A DNA stretch of 64,000 nt from Paraburkholderia guartelaensis (lineage in GTDB: Bacteria > Pseudomonadota > Gammaproteobacteria > Burkholderiales > Burkholderiaceae): positions 1 through 64,000 of the forward strand of contig NZ_SMOD01000007.1 of the NCBI RefSeq assembly GCF_004353905.1, read 5' to 3'. This document shows positions 58,161 to 64,000 of this stretch, piece by piece. Under the pieces are notes generated by a model that saw nothing but the letters and a program-made list of their open reading frames with translations, did not search any database and had not been told where the DNA came from. Every line of letters starts with the position of its first letter. Positions within the stretch are counted from its first letter, which is position 1. Position numbers and translations under genes: made by a program.

Positions 58161-58320
58161 CCGCCCGCCCCCAGTGCGCTCGGGCGTCCCGCCGCCTGCG
58201 GCGCGCCGGGCGGCGGCGCCGGCCATGCGGCCCGCGCGCGTACTGACCCTTTCTTGCCGCAATGCGGCATTGCAAGTAGGCTCTCCCCTTTTCTCGCCTT
58301 CTACCGACCAGAGAGCCACC

Positions 58321-59067
58321 ATGATCGTTTTCGTCACCGGCGCGTCCGCAGGATTCGGCGCCGCCATCGCTCGCGCCTTCGTGAAGGGCGGACATCGCGT
58401 CGTCGCCACGGCTCGCCGCAAGGACCGCCTCGACGCCCTCGCCGCCGAACTCGGCGACGCCCTCCTGCCCATCGAGCTCGACGTGCGCGACCGCGCGGCG
58501 GTCGAAGCCGCGCCCGGCGCGCTGCCGCCCGGGTTCGCCGGCGTCGACGTGCTGGTCAACAACGCCGGCCTCGCGCTCGGTGTAGAGCCGGCACAGAGGG
58601 CCGACCTCGACGAGTGGGAAACCATGATCGACACCAACTGCACGGGCCTCGTGCAGGTGACTCACGCGTTTTTGCCCGGCATGGTCGAGCGCAACCGCGG
58701 CCACATTTTCAATATCGGTTCGGTAGCGGGCCGCTGGCCGTATGCGGGCGGCAACGTCTATGGCGCAACCAAGGCGTTCGTGCGTCAGTTCAGCCTGAAC
58801 CTGCGCGCCGACCTCGCGGGCACGGCACTGCGCGTGACCGACATCGAGCCGGGCCTGTGCGGCGGCACCGAGTTCTCGAACGTGCGCTTTCGCGGCGACG
58901 ACACCAGGGCTGCCAACGTCTACAAGGACGTTCAGCCGCTCACGGCCGAGGACATCGCCGAGTCGATCTACTGGATCGCGACGCGCCCCGCGCACGTCAA
59001 CGTCAACACGATCGAACTGATGCCTGTCGCCCAGACTTTCGCCGGTACCAGCATCCACCGCGGCTAA
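58321..59067 (+). CDS. SDR oxidoreductase, YdfG-like 3-hydroxy acid dehydrogenase
   Basis: A 248-residue classical SDR. TGASAGFGAAIA binds NADP near residue 6, followed by ARRKDRL (NADP preference), NNAGLALG and the catalytic IGSVAGRWPYAGGNVYGATKAFV with Ser, Tyr and Lys. The segment DIEPGLCGGTEFSNVRF is characteristic of YdfG-type enzymes, which oxidise L-allo-threonine and reduce malonic semialdehyde. A very long frame open upstream on this strand crosses glyA and nrdR antisense and is not coding. Confidence 0.93.
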   Translation: MIVFVTGASAGFGAAIARAFVKGGHRVVATARRKDRLDALAAELGDALLPIELDVRDRAAVEAAPGALPPGFAGVDVLVNNAGLALGVEPAQRADLDEWETMIDTNCTGLVQVTHAFLPGMVERNRGHIFNIGSVAGRWPYAGGNVYGATKAFVRQFSLNLRADLAGTALRVTDIEPGLCGGTEFSNVRFRGDDTRAANVYKDVQPLTAEDIAESIYWIATRPAHVNVNTIELMPVAQTFAGTSIHRG

Positions 59068-59144
59068 AAATACCTTACAAATTTAATACTTACGTCAGTC
59101 GTACGAAAGACGTAGGGGCCTCGCGTTCCGGTAGAATGCGCGGC

Positions 59145-59630
59145 ATGGAAAATTCCACCAGCAAGCCAGACGCGGCGTCGTCACCGGCCGGGCGCGGTTT
59201 CACGTGGCCGGTGCGCGTCTACTACGAGGACACCGACGCCGGTGGCATCGTGTTTTACGCGAATTACCTGAAGTTCTTCGAACGCGCGCGCACCGAATGG
59301 CTGCGCGCGTGCGGCGTCGATCAGCGTCGGCTCGCCGAGGAAACGGGCGTGCTCTTCGTCGTGCGCAGCACTGCGCTCGACTATCGCTCGCCCGCGCGCC
59401 TCGACGACGTCGTCACCACGGTGAGCCGCGTCGAGAAGCTTGGCCGCGCGTCAGTCGACTTCATGCAGGAAGCGTGGCGCGAGAACACGCTGCTCGCCAC
59501 GGGCAGCATTCGTGTCGCCTGCGTCGACAGCACGGCCATGCGGCCCGCACCCATTCCGGCCCCCGTTCATGAAGCATTGCAACGTGGACCCCAGAAAGAC
59601 CTGTACGCCGTGTCAACGGCAGTGCAGTAA
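59145..59630 (+). CDS. ybgC: Tol-Pal system-associated acyl-CoA thioesterase YbgC
   Basis: A 161-residue hotdog-fold thioesterase. The active-site signature VRVYYEDTDAGGIVFYANYLKFFERARTEW contains the catalytic Asp. It has an N-terminal extension of about 20 residues compared with E. coli YbgC. It heads the tol-pal operon, where it is always found. ATG 59145 is preferred; another ATG lies 9 bp upstream, just after a TAGAAT hexamer. Confidence 0.95.
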   Translation: MENSTSKPDAASSPAGRGFTWPVRVYYEDTDAGGIVFYANYLKFFERARTEWLRACGVDQRRLAEETGVLFVVRSTALDYRSPARLDDVVTTVSRVEKLGRASVDFMQEAWRENTLLATGSIRVACVDSTAMRPAPIPAPVHEALQRGPQKDLYAVSTAVQ

Positions 59631-59784
59631 TTACCGTTGATACGACGCCAGTGAACTCGCGCCGGTCAATGCAGGACCAAGCAGGGTTCGGCCGCGACGG
59701 CGCGAAAGCTTCCCAACCGCCTACAGGAAGCCTTGCGTTGTCTTGCAGCCGCTCGCCCCTTTCGGGACGTCACAACGAACCTAT

Positions 59785-60462
59785 ATGAACACTACACAAG
59801 ATCTGTCGATCATTTCTCTCGTTCTTAATGCGAGCATACTGGCACAGGCGGTGATGGGGCTTCTTCTGCTCATGTCGCTGATTTCCTGGACTTTCATCTT
59901 CCGCAAGTGGTTTGCCATCCGCCGGGCGCGGTCCCAGACAGAGCGCTTCGAGCGCGACTTCTGGTCAGGCGGCGACCTGCAGGCGCTCTACCAGAGCGCA
60001 GCCAACAACCGTCACACGATCGGCGCGCTCGAGCGTATCTTTGAGTCGGGCATGCGCGAATTTCTGAAGGCGAAAGAGAAGCGCCTGAACGATCCGAGCC
60101 TCGTGCTCGACGGCGCCCGCCGCGCGATGCGCGCCGCCTTCCAGCGCGAAATGGACGCGCTCGAGGCGAACCTCTCGTTCCTCGCTTCGGTCGGCTCGGT
60201 CAGCCCGTACATCGGTCTTTTCGGCACGGTCTGGGGGATCATGAACGCGTTCCGCGGTCTCGCGAACGTGCAACAGGCCACGCTCGCGAACGTCGCGCCC
60301 GGCATCGCCGAAGCGCTGACGGCGACCGCGATCGGTCTGTTCGCCGCCATCCCGGCGGTGGTCGCGTACAACAGTTACGCGCACGACATCGACCGTCTGG
60401 CGATCCGCTTCGAAACCTTCATCGAAGAGTTTTCGAACATCCTGCAGCGTCAGGCCCACTAA
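59785..60462 (+). CDS. tolQ: Tol-Pal system protein TolQ
   Basis: A 225-residue inner-membrane protein of the ExbB/MotA family. It has three helices: near residues 15-38, and two after the large cytoplasmic loop (SFLASVGSVSPYIGLFGTVWGIMNAF and APGIAEALTATAIGLFAAIPAVVAYN). With TolR it forms the proton-driven motor that energises TolA. ATG 59785 (MNTTQDLSI) is chosen over a TTG 42 bp upstream; neither has a strong ribosome site. Confidence 0.96.
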   Translation: MNTTQDLSIISLVLNASILAQAVMGLLLLMSLISWTFIFRKWFAIRRARSQTERFERDFWSGGDLQALYQSAANNRHTIGALERIFESGMREFLKAKEKRLNDPSLVLDGARRAMRAAFQREMDALEANLSFLASVGSVSPYIGLFGTVWGIMNAFRGLANVQQATLANVAPGIAEALTATAIGLFAAIPAVVAYNSYAHDIDRLAIRFETFIEEFSNILQRQAH

Positions 60463-60486
60463 TCTTCACGAAGCAAGGAGTCGAAG

Positions 60487-60933
60487 ATGGGAGGCTCAGT
60501 CCGTTCGAGCATGCGAGGCAGCCGCTCGCGCCGTGCGATGGCCGACATCAATGTCGTGCCGTACATCGACGTGATGCTGGTGTTGCTCGTGATCTTCATG
60601 GTGACCGCGCCGCTCGTGGCGCCGTCCATTGTCAATCTGCCGACCGTCGGCGGCGCGTCGCAGCAGCAGCAGGTGCCGCCCGTCGTGGTCAATATTCGCC
60701 CCGACGGCAATCTGAGCGTACGCTATAAGGATGACTCCGGCGCCACGCAGCAGCAGACCATGACGCGCGCCGATCTCAACGGCTTCGTCGCCGATCGCGA
60801 GCAAAGCCATCCCGACCAGCCCGTCGTGATCGCCGCCGACAAGTCCGTCAAATACGAGACGGTGATGAACGTGATGTCCGACCTGAAGTCGCATGGCGTC
60901 AAACGTGTCGGACTGCTCGTCAAATCGCAATGA
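60487..60933 (+). CDS. tolR: Tol-Pal system protein TolR
   Basis: A 148-residue ExbD-like protein with a cytoplasmic N-terminus, one helix and a periplasmic domain. The motor Asp is in MADINVVPYIDVMLVLLVIFMV. The periplasmic part includes VVIAADKSVKYETVMNVM. AAGGAG lies 8 bp before the ATG, and the stop overlaps the tolA start as ATGA. Confidence 0.97.
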   Translation: MGGSVRSSMRGSRSRRAMADINVVPYIDVMLVLLVIFMVTAPLVAPSIVNLPTVGGASQQQQVPPVVVNIRPDGNLSVRYKDDSGATQQQTMTRADLNGFVADREQSHPDQPVVIAADKSVKYETVMNVMSDLKSHGVKRVGLLVKSQ

Positions 60934-61937
60934 CCCGGAAGAACGATTCGTATCCGCTGCAGCCTCCGCGAGAGCGTGGCACGGGACGTGCTATTGCCCT
61001 CGCGGTGATCATGCACGTGCTGCTCGGTCTGTTCCTCTATCACGGCATCCACTGGCAGAACAGCACGCCGGCGGGTGAAGAGGCGGAACTGTGGACCGAG
61101 GTGCCGGACCTGTCGACACCGAAGCCGTTGCCGCCGCCCGCGCCGGTCGCCCCTGCCCCGCCGCCGCCGCAAACCGAGGAAGCCGACATCGCGCTGCAAC
61201 AGCAAAAGCGTAAGCAGCAGGAAGCGCAGCGCGAGGCGCAACTGGCCGAGCAGCAGCGTCTGAAAGCCCAGCAGGAAGCCGACGCGAAACGTCAGCAGCA
61301 GCTCGCGGCGCAGCAGGCTGCGCAGCTTGCCGCTCAGCAGAAGGCGGAAAAGCTCAAGCAGCAGCAGGAACAGCAGCAAGCCGCGGCAGAGAAGCAAAAG
61401 CAGCAGCAGCAGCAACAGCAGCAGGACGCGCTCAAGAAGCAGCAGCAGGAAGAAGAGCAGCAGAAGCAGGCGAAGCTCGACGCGCAGAAGAAGGCCGACG
61501 CCGAGAAGGCCGCCAAGGCTAAGGCTCAAGCCGACGCCCAGGCGAAGAAGCTCGACGCGGAACGCCGCGCTCGCATCGCGCAGATGCAAGGCTCGATGGG
61601 TGGCGGCGAAGGCACGAGCGGCAACGGTCTTGCGAAGAGCGGCACGGGCAGCGGCTCGGGCGGCAACGCGACGTCGCCGGGCTACGCGGAGAAGGTGCAG
61701 CGACGCGTCCGTCCGAACATCGTCTGGTCCGGCGAGACATCAGGGCTGACGACGGTCGTATCGGTGCGCTGCTCGCCGACGGGCACCCTGCTTTCGGCAC
61801 AGATTCAGAGCAGCAGTGGCAACTCTGCGTGGGACGACGCTGCCTTGCGTGCTGTCCAGCGCTCGGATCCGATGCCACTCGATACGAATGGCAAGGCACC
61901 GCCAAGCTTCTTGATCACCTTGCGCCCTGCGGGCTAA
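60930..61937 (+). CDS. tolA: Tol-Pal system protein TolA
   Basis: A 335-residue envelope-spanning protein. It has an inner-membrane anchor ([18 protein letters not shown]), then a Pro-rich stretch. A long helical domain II from about residue 85 to 215 is nearly all Gln, Ala, Lys and Glu. After a Gly/Ser linker the C-terminal domain III ([18 protein letters not shown]...[25 protein letters not shown]) contacts TolB and Pal. The poly-Gln part is encoded by CAG-rich tracts. Coupled to tolR by ATGA overlap. Confidence 0.95.
   Translation: MTRKNDSYPLQPPRERGTGRAIALAVIMHVLLGLFLYHGIHWQNSTPAGEEAELWTEVPDLSTPKPLPPPAPVAPAPPPPQTEEADIALQQQKRKQQEAQREAQLAEQQRLKAQQEADAKRQQQLAAQQAAQLAAQQKAEKLKQQQEQQQAAAEKQKQQQQQQQQDALKKQQQEEEQQKQAKLDAQKKADAEKAAKAKAQADAQAKKLDAERRARIAQMQGSMGGGEGTSGNGLAKSGTGSGSGGNATSPGYAEKVQRRVRPNIVWSGETSGLTTVVSVRCSPTGTLLSAQIQSSSGNSAWDDAALRAVQRSDPMPLDTNGKAPPSFLITLRPAG
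61401..61424 (+). repeat. CAG-rich microsatellite inside tolA
   Basis: Eight consecutive Gln codons (four CAG, one CAA, three CAG). More Gln-rich blocks flank it from 61360 to 61465. Slippage in units of three would lengthen or shorten the periplasmic helix without a frameshift. Confidence 0.75.
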
Positions 61938-62074
61938 TAGCGGCCGCAAGGCACAGAAAGGTTGAGGAAAGCCGGCGCGCAACAGTGGCTAAAAAAGGAA
62001 CGATTCGAACGATTTCTGGTCAGTCTGCTGTTGCGCGTTATGACAAAATTGCTTTTTTCAGGAAATATCACAGC

Positions 62075-63367
62075 ATGACATTGATGACGAAGCTTGGCCT
62101 GCGAACCCTCGTCGCGTCCTGCCTGATCACGGCGGGCGGCGCGGCGAACGCACAACTCAACGTCCTCGTCACCGGCGTGGGCTCCACCCAGTTCCCCATC
62201 GCCACGGCTAACTTTGCCGGTGAAGCGAATTCGCCCGAGCAGGTCGCGGCTATCGTCCGCGCCGACCTGCAACGCAGCGGGAAATTCACCAATATCGACG
62301 CCGGCAGCGCACCGATCTCGGAAAACGATTCCGTCGACCTCGGCAGCTGGAAGGCCAAGGGCGCCAATGCGTTCGTTGCGGGCAGCGTGAACAAGCTCGC
62401 CAACGGCCAGTACGAAGTGCGCTTCAAGCTTTACGACACCGTGAAGGGCGAAAGCCTCGGCGGCCTCGTGCTCACGAGCCCGGCAAGCGGTCTGCGCATG
62501 AGCGCGCACAAGGTTGCGGACTACATCTATCAGAAGCTGCTCGGCGATCGCGGCGTGTTCGCCACGCGTCTTTCGTACGTGATCAAAACGGGCGGCCGCT
62601 TCCAGTTGCAGGTTTCGGACTCCGATGGACAAGACGCGCACATCGCGCTCTCGAGTCCCGAGCCGATCATCTCGCCGGCCTGGTCGCCCGACGGCACCAA
62701 GGTCGCTTACGTATCTTTCGAAAAGAAGAAGCCGATCGTCTACGTGCACGACCTGCCTACGGGTCGACGCGTGATCATTTCGGACCAGAAGGGCAACAAT
62801 TCGGCGCCGGCCTGGTCTCCTGACGGCCGCACGCTCGCGGTAGCACTGTCGCGCACGGGCAACACGCAGATCTTCGCCGTCAATGCTGACGGCTCCGGCC
62901 TGCACCGCCTCACGCAAGGCACGACGATCGACACAGAACCCAACTACTCTCCTGACGGACGCTGGATTTATTTCACGAGCGACCGCGGTGGCCAGCCGCA
63001 GATTTACAAGATGCCGGCCCAGGGCGAAAGCGCCGGAGCGGCACAGCGTGTGACGTTTACCGGCAACTACAATACGAGCCCGAAGGTCAGCCCGGACGGC
63101 AAGCAACTGGCGTACATCTCACGCACGGGCGGCGGATTTAAGCTGTACATTCAAGATCTGCAGTCCGGTGTCGCCACGGCGCTCACTGACACGACACATG
63201 ACGAATCGCCCAGCTTCGCGGCGAACGGTCAGTACATTCTTTACGCCACACAGGTGAACGGCCGTGGCGTGCTGGCTGCTGTATCGACCGACGGTCGTAC
63301 GCGGCAAATCCTGTCCGTTCAGGGCGGCAGCGTACGCGAGCCGTCCTGGGGTCCTTTCATGCAATAA
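62075..63367 (+). CDS. tolB: Tol-Pal system beta-propeller protein TolB
   Basis: A 430-residue periplasmic protein. The signal peptide ends [15 protein letters not shown] small N-terminal domain follows, then a six-bladed propeller with repeated [43 protein letters not shown] and [15 protein letters not shown]. It binds Pal and TolA during outer-membrane constriction. ATG 62075 has AGGAA upstream; another ATG lies 9 bp later. The 137-bp gap after tolA is unusually AT-rich and may hold an internal promoter, but none was clear. Confidence 0.96.
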   Translation: MTLMTKLGLRTLVASCLITAGGAANAQLNVLVTGVGSTQFPIATANFAGEANSPEQVAAIVRADLQRSGKFTNIDAGSAPISENDSVDLGSWKAKGANAFVAGSVNKLANGQYEVRFKLYDTVKGESLGGLVLTSPASGLRMSAHKVADYIYQKLLGDRGVFATRLSYVIKTGGRFQLQVSDSDGQDAHIALSSPEPIISPAWSPDGTKVAYVSFEKKKPIVYVHDLPTGRRVIISDQKGNNSAPAWSPDGRTLAVALSRTGNTQIFAVNADGSGLHRLTQGTTIDTEPNYSPDGRWIYFTSDRGGQPQIYKMPAQGESAGAAQRVTFTGNYNTSPKVSPDGKQLAYISRTGGGFKLYIQDLQSGVATALTDTTHDESPSFAANGQYILYATQVNGRGVLAAVSTDGRTRQILSVQGGSVREPSWGPFMQ

Positions 63368-63385
63368 CACTTCAGGAGAGTAAAA

Positions 63386-63892
63386 ATGATGTCGAAGAAA
63401 GTACGCCTGGCCTTGGCCGTTTTGATGATCGGTGCACTGGCAGCATGTAAGTCGGGCGTCAAGGAAACGAACCCGAACGCAGGCGCGATGAACACCCAGC
63501 CGAACCCGAACGCGGTCGCTCAGGTGAACGTCGATGAGCTGAACAACCCGAACAGCCCGCTCGCCAAGCGCAGCGTGTACTTCGATTTCGACAGCTACGC
63601 CGTCAAGGACGACTACCAGTCGCTGCTGCAAGCTCACGCACAGTACCTCAAGACGCACCCGGAACGTCACGTCCTGATCCAGGGCAACACCGACGAGCGC
63701 GGCACGAGCGAATACAACCTGGCGCTGGGTCAGAAGCGTGCTGAAGCAGTCCGTCGCGCGCTCTCGCTGATGGGCGTGCCGGATTCGCAAATGGAAGCCG
63801 TCAGCCTCGGTAAGGAAAAGCCGGTCGCAACGGGCCACGACGAAGCATCGTGGGCGCAGAACCGCCGTGCTGACCTCGTGTATCAACAGTAA
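63386..63892 (+). CDS. pal: Peptidoglycan-associated lipoprotein Pal
   Basis: A 168-residue outer-membrane lipoprotein. The lipobox LAAC places the lipidated Cys at residue 21. The OmpA-like domain begins SVYFDFDSYAVKDDY and contains the peptidoglycan-binding GNTDERGTSEYNLALGQKRAEAVR, ending NRRADLVY. AGGAGAG lies before the ATG, and the gene follows tolB by 18 bp. Confidence 0.97.
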   Translation: MMSKKVRLALAVLMIGALAACKSGVKETNPNAGAMNTQPNPNAVAQVNVDELNNPNSPLAKRSVYFDFDSYAVKDDYQSLLQAHAQYLKTHPERHVLIQGNTDERGTSEYNLALGQKRAEAVRRALSLMGVPDSQMEAVSLGKEKPVATGHDEASWAQNRRADLVYQQ

Positions 63893-63903
63893 TTGAGCAT
63901 TGG

Positions 63904-64000
63904 ATGAAGGGGCGTATGTCGCACCGTTTCTCCCCGCTGCGCGTAGCCGCAGCCGCTTGCGTGGCTGGCGTCGCCTTTGCGGCGCTGCCGGCCCACGCGG
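63904..64000 (+). CDS. cpoB: Cell division coordinator CpoB (YbgF), N-terminal part
   Basis: Only the first 32 codons are in the window. They form a signal peptide (basic MKGRMSHRFSPLR, Ala/Val-rich core, ending LPAHA), and the gene runs off the right edge. The identity comes from position: cpoB follows pal in nearly all tol-pal operons. ATG 63904 or 63916 may be the start. Confidence 0.8.
   Translation, partial: MKGRMSHRFSPLRVAAAACVAGVAFAALPAHA

Larger units (their letters stand above)
57826..58320. other. Intergenic region upstream of glyA
   Basis: 495 bp between divergent genes. It holds the glyA promoter, the ZTP riboswitch and a further leader of about 165 nt. The leader has no obvious T-run terminator. 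Nothing is seen for the SDR gene except a poor ribosome site. Confidence 0.75.

Noticed and set aside
56005..59067. A 1020-codon open frame on the plus strand ending in the SDR gene
   Set aside because: Only the last 248 codons have SDR motifs. The rest is antisense to nrdR and glyA and covers the riboswitch leader.

Overview
This window is a GC-rich stretch of core chromosome from a betaproteobacterium, almost certainly a member of the Burkholderiaceae (Burkholderia/Paraburkholderia/Caballeronia type). The evidence is gene order typical of that group: clpA-clpS-cspA near icd and a DUF192 gene, rpsT-DUF3579-argF, murJ-SirB1, lpxK-Trm112-like-kdsB-adk, xseA next to sodB, fimT-pilVWXE next to nrdR-glyA, and ybgC-tolQRAB-pal-cpoB. 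There are no tRNA, rRNA, CRISPR or prophage genes. The only mobile DNA is the right end of an IS21-type element at the left edge, which has cut off the end of an amino-acid permease gene.

Layout. 1-1.5 kb: IS21 remnant and truncated permease. 1.7-5.2 kb: clpA/clpS protease adaptor pair and a cold-shock gene. 5.2-7.4 kb: a copLA-like copper resistance pair. 7.5-13.6 kb: icd, an rRNA pseudouridine synthase, a small Lys/His-rich secreted protein, a DUF192 protein and an orphan second EF-G. 13.7-21.3 kb: a His-rich cupin, a NiCoT nickel/cobalt permease and a peptide/nickel-type ABC operon whose two ATPases are fused. 21.3-31.2 kb is the accessory-looking part: a Gly-rich repeat protein, an aldo/keto reductase, a GntR/UTRA regulator, a CoA-transferase divergent from an HTH-citrate synthase fusion, a DUF2917 gene divergent from a MocR regulator, and an MFS exporter. 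31.4-36 kb: a degenerate EAL protein, an ECF sigma factor, a second ClpP and a TetR/isochorismatase pair. 36-53 kb: housekeeping genes (sodB, xseA, lipid A and Kdo genes, adk, murJ, rpsT, argF, glutaryl-CoA dehydrogenase with its IclR regulator, peroxiredoxin, yqjDE-like membrane genes). 53-58 kb: minor pilin operon, nrdR and glyA. 58-64 kb: an SDR and the Tol-Pal cell-envelope operon, running off the right edge in cpoB.

Regulation visible in the sequence. glyA has a ZTP (pfl-motif) riboswitch, with an extra stem-loop inserted, directly behind a good sigma-70 promoter. gcdH/IclR share a perfect 17-bp dyad. TetR/isochorismatase, MocR/DUF2917 and CoA-transferase/citrate-synthase-like each share an intergenic region with repeated sites. 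A TCTTATATAAGA-type palindrome lies between icd and rluE. The least explained elements are a perfectly 11-bp-phased array of six (T/C)GCAA units between sodB and xseA, a cluster of DnaA-box-like nonamers between xseA and lpxK, and a structured tract with an 11-bp inverted repeat upstream of the Gly-rich gene.
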